A DNA stretch of 29,424 nt from an uncultured Brachyspira sp. GTDB taxonomy: Bacteria > Spirochaetota > Brachyspiria > Brachyspirales > Brachyspiraceae. Location: positions 1 to 29,424 of the forward strand of contig NZ_CAKVGN010000039.1 of NCBI RefSeq assembly GCF_934747485.1. The letters run 5' to 3'. How positions within the stretch are numbered: position 1 is the first letter of the stretch; each line of letters begins with the position of its first letter. The translations under genes were made by a program, and so were the position numbers. Below, in pieces: positions 22,281 through 29,424 of the stretch. The notes below the pieces were generated by a model. The model was given only the letters and a program-made list of their open reading frames with translations, was not told where the DNA came from and searched no databases.

Positions 22281-23444
22281 ATGAAAAAATATGTAATAAT
22301 ATTTTTATTTATTATTTCTATAATAGTATATTCTAAACCTTCTGATAAGATAAAATTTGATGAAAATGAATTAACTTCATTAGAAAAAGATTTCTTTACT
22401 AAAATAGATAATGGCGATACAAATGACATAGAGCTATATTATGATGGCTTTATCATAGCATCTGGAATTACTGACGAAGATGAATTTAATTTTTATAGAG
22501 CCAAATTAGATGATATTAGAAATATGGCAAAAGATGAGCTTTCTGGGTATGTAAATGAGGGGGCTTATGATTTTGGAAATAGGCTTTTATTATGGATATA
22601 TGATAGAGGTATCTTAAAAAAATATTTTGAAACTTCTACTTTATTTCAGGATATGATTTCTAAGGGCGAGTATAATTGTTTAAGTTCTTCTATACTTTAT
22701 TATCTTCTTTATAGCGAGTTTGGTTATGAGGTTAAAGGAGTATTAACTTCAAGTCATGCTTTTTGCACTGTTTATACAGAAAAGGGTCCTATTGATGTTG
22801 AAACTACTTTAGCTAAAGGCTTTAATCCCGGTACTAAAGAGATAAGGAATACAGGCTCTTCTACAATCGTTACTTTTGTGCCTAAGCAAAACTATAACAA
22901 TAGAAATGAAGCAGATATTCTAACTTTAATAGCAACATTATATCCTAATTCGATTTCATTAAGAAAAATAGAAAATGACTTAGATAAGCAATTAACTATG
23001 GCTAAAAAAGCTTATTATTTATCTCAGTATACTGAGATGTATAATGATAATTTAGTTAATGCTTTTAATAGAGCAGCATTGGATGCATTAAGAAAACGCC
23101 ATTATGAAAAGGCATACACTTATCTTAAAGAAGCATATGAGTTTAACCCTAATAATACTATGACTAAAAAAAATACAGAGCATTATTATAACACAATTGG
23201 GGCAAGTTATTTAAATATGAAAGATTTCCCTTCAGCAATAAATATATATAAGCAAGGAATAGAAGATTTAGGAGAAAATACCACTGTTTTAAAAAGAAAT
23301 CTTAAAGTTTCATATTATAATTATGCTGTTACAGAATATAATAGCAAAAGATATAATAATGCTAATACTATAATAGAAGAGGCGTTAAAAATATTTCCTA
23401 AAGATGCTGATTTTACAAGACTTCTTAGATCTATACCTAAATGA
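22281..23444 (+). CDS. Secreted transglutaminase-like protein with TPR repeats
   Basis: A 387-residue protein with a signal peptide (KKYVIIFLFIISIIVYS). A papain/transglutaminase-like domain follows (about 25-210), showing the order Cys133 (EYNCLSSS), His159 (TSSHAFC) and Asp172 (PIDVETT), the expected Cys-His-Asp triad. The second half holds TPR helix pairs (about 262-295, 305-335 and 340-375, with KAYTYLKEAYEFNPNN and SAINIYKQGIEDLGEN). It is probably periplasmic or surface-exposed and could be a protease or peptidoglycan-related amidotransferase; the substrate is unknown. It overlaps the next gene by 4 bases (ATGA), indicating coupling. Confidence 0.82.
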   Translation: MKKYVIIFLFIISIIVYSKPSDKIKFDENELTSLEKDFFTKIDNGDTNDIELYYDGFIIASGITDEDEFNFYRAKLDDIRNMAKDELSGYVNEGAYDFGNRLLLWIYDRGILKKYFETSTLFQDMISKGEYNCLSSSILYYLLYSEFGYEVKGVLTSSHAFCTVYTEKGPIDVETTLAKGFNPGTKEIRNTGSSTIVTFVPKQNYNNRNEADILTLIATLYPNSISLRKIENDLDKQLTMAKKAYYLSQYTEMYNDNLVNAFNRAALDALRKRHYEKAYTYLKEAYEFNPNNTMTKKNTEHYYNTIGASYLNMKDFPSAINIYKQGIEDLGENTTVLKRNLKVSYYNYAVTEYNSKRYNNANTIIEEALKIFPKDADFTRLLRSIPK

Positions 23445-23950
23445 TTATTATGAGGTTAATTATTGCTTTTTTTGTTTTGTTTAATATGCATATTCTTTAT
23501 GCAGAAGATTTACAAAATTATAATTTAAATAAAACTTTTAGAATAATAAGAAAGTTTGATAATTTGCTTTCATCAGATAATAAAGAATATGTTTTTTATA
23601 TAGATGCCTCTTATGTATTTTCGCCTGAGGGCAAGTTAATATACAGCAACAATATTTATACTGCACAAAAGTTTTTAGAGAATAACTCTGATGATATGGT
23701 TTATAATGGAGTAATAAAATCGAGTACCCCGCCAGAAAATTTTATTTATCTGCTTCTTCATAAAAGATTATATGATTATATGTCAAAAAATAAATCTAAT
23801 TATATAGATAAATTAATGCAAACTAATTTGCAAATATTTTATGATGATATAAAGGAATATATCTTTAAAGAAGAAATATATACTGGTAATTTTAAGTATA
23901 TAAGGTTCTTAACTAAAACTAAATATAAATACTATACTGGCAAAGATTAA
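23441..23950 (+). CDS. Small secreted protein of unknown function
   Basis: Not recognised. The 169-residue product has a signal peptide (MRLIIAFFVLFNMHILYAED, beginning at an internal ATG at 23450 if the longer start at 23441 is not used). The mature chain is tyrosine-, lysine- and asparagine-rich, mostly helical, with no repeats or cysteines seen. Its start overlaps the stop of the transglutaminase-like gene (ATGA), so the two are probably made together and may work together outside the cytoplasm. Its end overlaps the convergent pfkB-type gene by 4 bases. Confidence 0.78.
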   Translation: MIIMRLIIAFFVLFNMHILYAEDLQNYNLNKTFRIIRKFDNLLSSDNKEYVFYIDASYVFSPEGKLIYSNNIYTAQKFLENNSDDMVYNGVIKSSTPPENFIYLLLHKRLYDYMSKNKSNYIDKLMQTNLQIFYDDIKEYIFKEEIYTGNFKYIRFLTKTKYKYYTGKD

Positions 23951-24849
23951 ATATTAAATAATTTTTTTATTTCCGCAGTATTATATTTTGCAGTACCGCC
24001 TTTTAATTGCACCATTTGTTCAGATACAGTTGAAGCGAAATCAAGCACTTTTCTTATATCTAAATTATTTAAAATAGCGTAGCTTAAAGCAGCCGCAAAT
24101 GAATCGCCAGCTCCAACAGTGTCAACTACTTTTACTTTATTTGAAGGCTTAAATATATATTCATTGTTATAAAGCACAGAAGCACCCTCTGCTCCAAGTG
24201 TTAAAAATATATATTCAATGTCAAAATCTTTGCTTAATGTTTTTAATAATTTTTCATTATCATTTTCTAATGTTGGATAGAATATATTTTTTATAGTGTA
24301 AAGTTCATCATCATTTATTTTTAATATATTAATAAACTTTAATGCTTCTTCTATTTTTTCTTTGGTATAATAAGTTTTTCTAAAAGTTACATCGCATATT
24401 TTGTATTTAGAATCAATATTATTATATATTTTTTTTATAGTGTTATATGAACATTCATTTCTTTGAGATAAGATATTAAAATAGAACAAATCATATTTTT
24501 CTTTTAGAGCATTTTCTATCTTTTCATTATATTCTATATTATCCCAAGCGGCATCTTCATGAATTATATAATCAGGTACTTTTTTTTCATTAAGAAATAC
24601 AGTAGCTTTTCCTGTATTATATTTATTATTTATTTGTATTAAAGAATAGTCAATATTTTCTTTTTTTATAAAATCAATAGCATCATTAGATAATTCATCA
24701 TTACCCAATGCTGTTATAAACTTTAATTTATCATTATCATTTAAAAGTCTAGATAGTTGAACAGAATAATTAAATGGTGCTCCTCCTATTACAGATACAT
24801 CATTATATACATCGTATAAAAGTTCTCCAAATGTAAGTATATTAAACAT
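23947..24849 (-). CDS. PfkB-family carbohydrate kinase
   Basis: Phosphorylates a sugar or nucleoside with ATP in the cytoplasm. The 300-residue product has the family's glycine-rich substrate site VIGGAPFNYSVQLSRL (20-35) and the ATP/anion-hole motif DTVGAGDSFAAAL (243-255) with catalytic base Asp249. FLTLGAEGA (215-223) is also typical. The closest type is fructokinase-like (GGAPFN rather than ribokinase GGKGAN), but the substrate is not certain. AGGAGA precedes the ATG. It follows the penicillin-binding protein by 32 bases on the same strand and probably shares its transcript; no functional link is obvious. Confidence 0.88.
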   Translation of the reverse strand: MFNILTFGELLYDVYNDVSVIGGAPFNYSVQLSRLLNDNDKLKFITALGNDELSNDAIDFIKKENIDYSLIQINNKYNTGKATVFLNEKKVPDYIIHEDAAWDNIEYNEKIENALKEKYDLFYFNILSQRNECSYNTIKKIYNNIDSKYKICDVTFRKTYYTKEKIEEALKFINILKINDDELYTIKNIFYPTLENDNEKLLKTLSKDFDIEYIFLTLGAEGASVLYNNEYIFKPSNKVKVVDTVGAGDSFAAALSYAILNNLDIRKVLDFASTVSEQMVQLKGGTAKYNTAEIKKLFNI

Positions 24850-24881
24850 TTTATATAATCTCCTTAAAAAATTATTATTTA

Positions 24882-26771
24882 TTATCGGTCTCTATTAGGA
24901 GCTTTAAGATTAAGCCTTATTATTTCTTCATTTGATATTACACTTCCAGCTTGAGGACTATAATCATAAATATATCCTTCACCTTGAACTACTATTTTGG
25001 CATTATTATTAGAAACTATATAAGATATATTGTTTAAAGCGTCTCTTAATGAAAGACCGTATATATTAGGCATAATGTTATTAGTATATATAATATTATC
25101 TTTTGGAACTAAAGATAAAAATTCATTTGTGTTTATAGTATGTATTTCTCCATCAACAAGTCCTAAATATGGAATTATTTGATTTGCAACCTGAGCAAAA
25201 AGCGGAGCAGCCACTCTTCCAGCAGCGAGTCCTCCAGAACCTTTAGGGTCATCTAATAAAACTAATATAGAAACTTTAGGGTCTTCTAATGGAAAGCCTC
25301 CTATAAATATGGATTGATAATATTTTTCAGCTCTATCTGTAGAACCAGCTCTGTATACTTCTGTAATAGCGGTACCTGTTTTTCCTACAACATCTATATT
25401 AAGCAAATTAGCTCTGCTTCCTGTAGAGCCTGATTCAACGCCTTTTCTAAGCAGAAGTCTTGCTATTTGTGAATATTGTTCGTCTATTATTCTTTCTTTT
25501 TTTAGGTTGTTGGTTAATATTAATTTTTTTTCTCCGTCATAAACAGAATCTACAACATGCATTTGAACTTTATATCCGCCGTTTAGAAGCGGTAAATATG
25601 AAGAAGCTATTTGCATAGGAGTTACACTCAAATCATATCCTATTGCTAAATAACCGCGTGAAAACCTGTGCCAATCTTTTAAATCATGATATATCCCAGT
25701 CCATTCATTTTTATATCTTCCAATTACATCTGTAGCATCTCCAAATCCGAATCTTTTTAAGTACTCATATAAGAATTTTTTATCTACTCTCTCAGCAACT
25801 GTAACAATTGCATAATTGCAGCTATATTTCAGTATATCATTAAAAGCAACTTTACCATGCGGATAATCACAATGTATGCGGGTTTGCTTGCTATAGTCAT
25901 AATATCCATTACAATAAAAAAGTTCATCAGTATTAGCAACCCCTTCTTCTAAAGCAGCAAGTTCTACAAATATTTTCATTGTAGAACCCGGATAAATAGT
26001 GCTCATTATACTTCTATCTAATCTTTCATTATTAACATATATAAATGGATTATTTGGGTCAAAAGACGGATAAGAATAGTTGGCTATAATAGCACCAGTA
26101 TTTACATCAGACACTATGAAAGTAACAGATTGCGGAGATTTTTCTGCTACAGTTTTTAGTACTTCATTTCTTACTATAGTTTGTATATCTCTGTCAAGGG
26201 TTAATACTAAATCCTTTGCTTTATCATTTACAGAAGATAATACATTCTGATAAGTAGCTTCTAATCCGGCATAGCCTTCTGTTTCAGATTTATTCATATA
26301 CCCTATAACATGAGCGAATATATCTCCATATGGATAAAATCTCTTATAGCTTTCATCACCGTATATACTTCTAATATTATATTTATCTTTTACTTCTTTT
26401 ATCTTATTATAAACATCTAAGCTAATATTTTGTGCTAATCTTATAGTTCTTCTTTTGTTTTTAAGCATTTCTGCGAATTTTTCTTTTGTAATTCCAAGTA
26501 ATCTTAATATTTCATCATATCCCTCATTTACATTAACGCCTTCTTTTCCGTCTAATTCTGACACAGAATGAGTATCTATATATATAGTATATGCTGGTAT
26601 ATTTATGGTGAGCGGTCTCATTTTTGAATCATATATAGTACCTCTTGGTCTGTATAAATCATCAAGGACTTGAGTTGATCTTCTTTCTTTGATAGTTAGA
26701 ACATAAAGCTTTTGAGTAAGCATAAGAACGATAACGAGGAAGAATATGGCAAAAATATATATTTTTTTCAT
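24882..26771 (-). CDS. Class B penicillin-binding protein with PASTA domain
   Basis: Transpeptidase that cross-links peptidoglycan, working with a SEDS glycosyltransferase in division or elongation. The 629-residue product has one N-terminal membrane helix (about 4-24) and a dimerisation/pedestal domain (RPRGTIYDSKMRPL at 41-54, IGYMNKSETEGYAGLE around 156-171). The catalytic domain has Ser263 in GSTMK (SxxK), Ser317-Cys-Asn319 (SxN) and Lys464-Thr-Gly (KTG). A single PASTA domain is at about 567-622. Overall it resembles FtsI/PBP3 and SpoVD. PASTA domains are usual in Gram-positive PBPs and less so in Gram-negatives. There is no clear Shine-Dalgarno sequence. tRNA-Cys lies 26 bases upstream on the same strand. 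Confidence 0.92.
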   Translation of the reverse strand: MKKIYIFAIFFLVIVLMLTQKLYVLTIKERRSTQVLDDLYRPRGTIYDSKMRPLTINIPAYTIYIDTHSVSELDGKEGVNVNEGYDEILRLLGITKEKFAEMLKNKRRTIRLAQNISLDVYNKIKEVKDKYNIRSIYGDESYKRFYPYGDIFAHVIGYMNKSETEGYAGLEATYQNVLSSVNDKAKDLVLTLDRDIQTIVRNEVLKTVAEKSPQSVTFIVSDVNTGAIIANYSYPSFDPNNPFIYVNNERLDRSIMSTIYPGSTMKIFVELAALEEGVANTDELFYCNGYYDYSKQTRIHCDYPHGKVAFNDILKYSCNYAIVTVAERVDKKFLYEYLKRFGFGDATDVIGRYKNEWTGIYHDLKDWHRFSRGYLAIGYDLSVTPMQIASSYLPLLNGGYKVQMHVVDSVYDGEKKLILTNNLKKERIIDEQYSQIARLLLRKGVESGSTGSRANLLNIDVVGKTGTAITEVYRAGSTDRAEKYYQSIFIGGFPLEDPKVSILVLLDDPKGSGGLAAGRVAAPLFAQVANQIIPYLGLVDGEIHTINTNEFLSLVPKDNIIYTNNIMPNIYGLSLRDALNNISYIVSNNNAKIVVQGEGYIYDYSPQAGSVISNEEIIRLNLKAPNRDR

Positions 26772-26797
26772 TATATTTACAAAAAATTAAGAAAATG

Positions 26798-26869
26798 AGG
26801 CGGCGAACGGATTCGAACCGATGAATAAGAGTTTTGCAGACTCCTGCCTTACCACTTGGCTACACCGCC
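26798..26869 (-). tRNA. tRNA-Cys (anticodon GCA)
   Basis: Folds as a cloverleaf of 72 bases: acceptor GGCGGTG/CGCCGCC, D arm GCC-AAGTGGTAA-GGC, anticodon arm GGAGT-CTGCAAA-ACTCT with GCA, variable loop TATTC, and T arm ATCGG-TTCGAAT-CCGTT. Discriminator U73 fits tRNA-Cys identity. The T stem has a T-T mismatch at its second pair. The 3' CCA is not encoded (CATTTT follows), so it must be added by CCA transferase. Confidence 0.95.
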
Positions 26870-26887
26870 ATATATTTTGATTAGTAT

Positions 26888-26916
26888 AGTATATAATAAT
26901 TAAATTAAAAAGTCAA
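26888..26916 (-). promoter_or_regulatory. tRNA-Cys promoter
   Basis: On the minus strand, TTGACT (26916-26911), a 17-base spacer and TATACT (26893-26888) place the start about 12 bases before the mature tRNA 5' end. With only 26 bases between the tRNA and the PBP gene and no terminator seen, it probably serves both. Confidence 0.75.
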
Positions 26917-27180
26917 TAGATTATATAAAATCTTATCTGTAATAATTTATTAATATTTTATTTTTGCTTTGCCATATTCTTCTAATAAAAACTTTTAATA
27001 TTAAATTTAAAAGCTTTTATTTTTTGATTTTTAATGCTATATTTTTTCTTATTTGAATTATATTGTTTCATAGGTATTTCTTTTTATTTGTGCTAATTTG
27101 AATTATAATGCATATTTACTTTTTTTAATAAAAATGTGCAATATATATCATTACTAAACATTTTTATTAAACTAACTAAT
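26917..27180. other. Non-coding gap before the TauE/SafE gene
   Basis: No gene seen. It is A/T-rich, with a short repeat ATTTGAATTATA at 27051-27062 and 27096-27107, a weak stem CTTTTAA/TTTAAAAG near 26994, and the perfect inverted repeat listed at 27124. Confidence 0.6.
27124..27171. repeat. 13-base perfect inverted repeat
   Basis: TTTAATAAAAATG and CATTTTTATTAAA are perfect inverted arms around a 22-base loop, ending 9 bases before the next -35 box. The loop contains GTGCAATAT and CTAAACA, also found at 51-74. Confidence 0.7.
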
Positions 27181-27213
27181 TTGACAAAAAATCATCAAAG
27201 ATATAATATCTTT
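27181..27213 (+). promoter_or_regulatory. TauE/SafE promoter with palindromic operator
   Basis: TTGACA (27181-27186), a 17-base spacer and TAATAT (27204-27209). AAAGATAT-A-ATATCTTT (27197-27213), a perfect 17-base palindrome, covers the -10 box, suggesting control by a dimeric regulator. Confidence 0.65.
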
Positions 27214-27243
27214 CGTTAATAAAAAATTATTGGTATTATTATC

Positions 27244-28011
27244 ATGCTTAGTATAGAAAATTTAATTATAGTGATTATAGGATGTTCAATAGCTGGTTTT
27301 GTTGATGCTGCTGCCGGAGGAGGCGGGCTTATAAGTTTGCCTGCTTATTTAATAGCTGGTATTCCTCCGCACACTGCATTAGCCACAAATAAACTTACTT
27401 CCACATCTGGAGCTGTAGTTTCTGCTTTTACATTCTTTAAAAATGGAAAACTTACAACAAAGCTAATAAAGTTTTTGATACCTATGACAATATTAGGTTC
27501 TATTGTAGGTGTTCAGGTTATTGTGCTTATAGATGCAAAAGTATTGCAGCCTTTAATAATGATACTTATCCTATTAGTAGGGCTTTATACTCTATTTTCA
27601 AAAACTTTCGGCACGGAAAATTTATTTGATGAAAACAATCTCAAAGCTAAAAACTATATAATAGGGATGTTTTTTGCTTTTCTTCTTGGTTTTTATGATG
27701 CGGTATTTGGTCCAGGTACAGGAAGTTTTTTAATAATGTTTTTTGTACTATATTACAAAATGGATTTTCTTCTTGCCTCTGGTAATGCTAAGGCTTTGAA
27801 TCTTACAAGTAATTTATGTTCATTAATAATATTTGCTATAGAGGGAAAGGTTAATTATATGGCTGGTGTATTTGTTATACCGTTTATAATGACATCAACA
27901 TATTTTGGTGCTAAATTTGCTATAAAAAAAGGAATAAAAGTTATAAAACCTATATTTGTAACTATATCACTATTAACTACATTAAAAATTTTAATTGATA
28001 TAATAAAATAA
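27244..28011 (+). CDS. TauE/SafE-family membrane transporter
   Basis: Inner-membrane protein of the family that exports sulfite, sulfoacetate or related organic anions, or imports them in some members. The 255-residue product has about eight hydrophobic segments. The two family repeats are visible: GFVDAAAGGGGLISLPAYLIAGIPPHTALATNKL near the start, and GFYDAVFGPGTGSFLIMFFVLYYKMDFLLASGNAKALNL in the second half. The substrate cannot be told. It stands alone with its own promoter; the start ATG has no strong Shine-Dalgarno sequence. Confidence 0.88.
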   Translation: MLSIENLIIVIIGCSIAGFVDAAAGGGGLISLPAYLIAGIPPHTALATNKLTSTSGAVVSAFTFFKNGKLTTKLIKFLIPMTILGSIVGVQVIVLIDAKVLQPLIMILILLVGLYTLFSKTFGTENLFDENNLKAKNYIIGMFFAFLLGFYDAVFGPGTGSFLIMFFVLYYKMDFLLASGNAKALNLTSNLCSLIIFAIEGKVNYMAGVFVIPFIMTSTYFGAKFAIKKGIKVIKPIFVTISLLTTLKILIDIIK

Positions 28012-28135
28012 AACTTTTGTATTTTAATGAATTTATATTTTTATAAATTAGAAATATATTTTTCAGCATGTTCTATCTTAATGCTGTTAATTTATTAAAC
28101 TAAAAACTATTTATGATTCTTAAACAATAAAATTA

Positions 28136-28163
28136 TTGAGAAAAATTAATATTTTGCTATACT
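28136..28163 (+). promoter_or_regulatory. Promoter of the secreted ankyrin gene
   Basis: TTGAGA (28136-28141), a 16-base spacer and TATACT (28158-28163), about 22 bases before the ATG at 28186. Confidence 0.6.
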
Positions 28164-28185
28164 TATATATTATTGAGGTTATAAA

Positions 28186-28749
28186 ATGAGAAATACTTTA
28201 TTACTATTAATATTTTTTATATTATTTTCATCGAATTTATATAATATAACTCCCGATGAACAAAGTTTTTTATTTTGGGCTAGTTATGGTCATATGGGTA
28301 AAGTTAAAGATTATGTGTATAATAAAAATGTGCATATAAATGTGCAGGATAATGAAGGCAATACCGTTCTAATGAGAATAGCCTCTCTAAAAGCAATCAC
28401 AAAAGAAAATATGCAAGTAGCAGAGTTTCTTATAGATAGAAAAGCTGACCTAAATGTTGTAAATAATGACAGACATACTGCTTTAGTTTTAGCAATCAAT
28501 AATAATAATACAGAAATAGCAAGACTTTTTGTAGAGAAAGGTGCTAAGCTTGATATAGCCGACAGAAATGGATATACTGCTTTAATGTGGGCAATAGAAA
28601 AAGAAAATGTAGAAATGGTAAAACTTCTTATAAACAAAAGAGCAAATATTTATCTTAAAACAAAAGACGGCAAAACAGCTTACAGTATAGCAAAAAAAAC
28701 AGGAAACAGCCTTATAATAAGAATGCTTGAAATTGCTGAGGCAAGTTAA
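28186..28749 (+). CDS. Secreted ankyrin-repeat protein
   Basis: A 187-residue protein with a signal peptide (MRNTLLLLIFFILFSSNLYN) and then about five ankyrin units (near 27-54, 58-92, 95-125, 128-158 and 161-185). The best is DRNGYTALMWAIEKENVEMVKLLINKRAN. It is presumably exported to the periplasm or surface, which is unusual for ankyrin proteins generally but seen repeatedly in this genome type. It is followed in the same direction by a 43-residue ORF and another secreted ankyrin gene, so this looks like a small ankyrin cluster. Its partner is unknown. Confidence 0.9.
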   Translation: MRNTLLLLIFFILFSSNLYNITPDEQSFLFWASYGHMGKVKDYVYNKNVHINVQDNEGNTVLMRIASLKAITKENMQVAEFLIDRKADLNVVNNDRHTALVLAINNNNTEIARLFVEKGAKLDIADRNGYTALMWAIEKENVEMVKLLINKRANIYLKTKDGKTAYSIAKKTGNSLIIRMLEIAEAS

Positions 28750-28802
28750 TATATTTCAATATAAATTTGCATATAGATTTTTCCAACAATAGAGATTATT
28801 TT

Positions 28803-28934
28803 ATGAGTGAATATACAAAAAATAAACCTGCCAAATCTGGAATAAAACCTTGGATGCCTTTCAGCAAGATATCATATAAGGACTATTGGGAAAAACTTAA
28901 AAAAGAATATTTAAAAGAGATAAATAAAAATTAA
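28803..28934 (+). CDS. 43-residue ORF between two ankyrin genes
   Basis: ATG at 28803, stop at 28932-28934. The product is basic, with a proline-rich start (EYTKNKPAKSGIKPWMPFSK) and then an amphipathic helix-like segment (YWEKLKKEYLKEI). It is not recognised. Spacing is 53 bases from the previous gene and 11 to the next, consistent with one transcript. The ribosome site is weak (AGAGAT). The four aromatic residues packed around PW, YW and EY suggest real protein sequence, but the small size keeps confidence moderate. Confidence 0.5.
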   Translation: MSEYTKNKPAKSGIKPWMPFSKISYKDYWEKLKKEYLKEINKN

Positions 28935-28945
28935 TGGAGGTATGT

Positions 28946-29424
28946 ATGAAAAAGATATTATTAATATTTGTAATAGTGTTATTTAATGTATCCTATTTAT
29001 ATTCCAAAACTACTATAGAAGAATATTTTTTATCCTATGTAGTAAGAGGAGATGCTAAAAAAGTTTTATATTATATAAATGATGAAGATGTTAATATAAA
29101 TTATCGGGATGTAAATGGAGTAACTCCTTTAATGCTGTCTATCATAGCTAAGCAAAACGAAATAACACAAATACTAATAAAAAATGGTGCTAATCTTGAT
29201 TTAAAAGATAATGATGGTTTAACAGCTTTATTCTGGGCTATTATACAAGATAATACAGAAGCAGTAAGAATGCTTATCAATGCAGGTGCTAATCTTGATT
29301 TAAAAGATAATGAAGGCGAAACAGCTTTATTCTCGGCTATTATGAACGATAATACAGAAGCAGTAAAAATGCTTATCAATGCAGGTGCTAATCTTGATTT
29401 AAAAGATAATAAAGGCAGAACAGC
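28946..29424 (+). CDS. Secreted ankyrin-repeat protein, cut by the window end
   Basis: Starts at ATG 28946 with GGAGG 5 bases upstream and runs in frame to the last base, so the 3' end is missing (159 complete codons seen). It has a signal peptide (MKKILLIFVIVLFNVSYLYS), then a degenerate unit and ankyrin repeats beginning DVNGVTPLMLSIIAKQ, DNDGLTALFWAIIQDN, DNEGETALFSAIMNDN and DNKGRTA. Each 33-residue unit ends LINAGANLDLK or a near variant. From about residue 80 the repeats are also nearly identical at DNA level, with a 99-base period. Confidence 0.92.
   Translation, partial: MKKILLIFVIVLFNVSYLYSKTTIEEYFLSYVVRGDAKKVLYYINDEDVNINYRDVNGVTPLMLSIIAKQNEITQILIKNGANLDLKDNDGLTALFWAIIQDNTEAVRMLINAGANLDLKDNEGETALFSAIMNDNTEAVKMLINAGANLDLKDNKGRT
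29186..29424 (+). repeat. 99-base tandem repeats within the ankyrin gene
   Basis: A 27-base stretch beginning GGTGCTAATCTTGATT recurs unchanged at 29186, 29285 and 29384, exactly 99 bases apart. The rest of each unit differs at only a few positions. The array continues beyond the window. Confidence 0.92.

Noticed and set aside
29101..29379. Minus-strand ORF opposite the last ankyrin gene
   Set aside because: It is an open frame produced by the 99-base repeats of the ankyrin gene.
29186..29424. Repeats at the window end as a CRISPR array
   Set aside because: The period is 99 bases, in frame, and encodes ankyrin units; there are no unique spacers.

Overview
The window looks like a piece of chromosome from a spirochaete of the genus Brachyspira. 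This is an inference from very low G+C, lipoprotein signal peptides with relaxed spirochaete-type lipoboxes (FVNC, FISC), several ankyrin-repeat proteins including secreted ones, A/T-ended codons throughout, and G+C-rich hairpin repeats in otherwise A/T-rich intergenic DNA. No species call is possible by eye. No phage, plasmid, transposase or CRISPR array was seen.

Layout. (1) 1-4136, plus strand: a lone groES with its own terminator, a secreted/membrane protein of unknown function, a GldA/GldF-like ABC-2 transporter pair, and a cytoplasmic ankyrin protein. (2) 4245-5621, minus strand: a probable outer-membrane barrel protein followed by a TenA-type thiaminase, under one good promoter. (3) 5753-6642, plus: a GNAT-like protein and a small lipoprotein that seems to start at an ATT codon. 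(4) 6802-14372, plus: a complete nickel-type ABC importer (nikA to nikE) followed by a MATE exporter and an AstE/AspA-type zinc deacylase. The promoter overlaps a perfect inverted repeat, a hairpin separates nikA from nikB, and an 8-base tandem repeat abuts the MATE start codon. (5) 14476-20249: trehalose utilisation, with treC (trehalose-6-phosphate hydrolase), treB (PTS EIIBCA) and treR (GntR repressor) on the minus strand, a NERD-domain gene between treB and treR on the plus strand, and operator-like palindromes in the treB and treC promoters. The treB-treC gap holds a duplicated promoter and a cluster of hairpin repeats. (6) 20530-23950, plus: birA, a small membrane protein, a BFN-UVR nuclease-like protein, a secreted transglutaminase-like/TPR protein and a small secreted protein. 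(7) 23947-26869, minus: tRNA-Cys, a class B penicillin-binding protein with a PASTA domain, and a PfkB sugar kinase, probably in one transcript. (8) 27244-29424, plus: a TauE/SafE transporter, a secreted ankyrin protein, a 43-residue ORF, and the start of a second secreted ankyrin protein whose 99-base repeats are almost identical at DNA level and run off the window.

How the genes work together. The clearest systems are trehalose uptake and cleavage (TreB phosphorylates and imports, TreC hydrolyses trehalose 6-phosphate, TreR represses) and metal uptake (NikABCDE). The MATE and deacylase genes are tightly coupled behind nikE. That suggests a small molecule is exported, and another acyl compound cleaved, in connection with metal or metal-chelate uptake. 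NikA keeps most ligand-pocket residues of the E. coli protein but has tyrosine where E. coli has its nickel-binding histidine. This six- or seven-gene unit is the best candidate for something not fully described.
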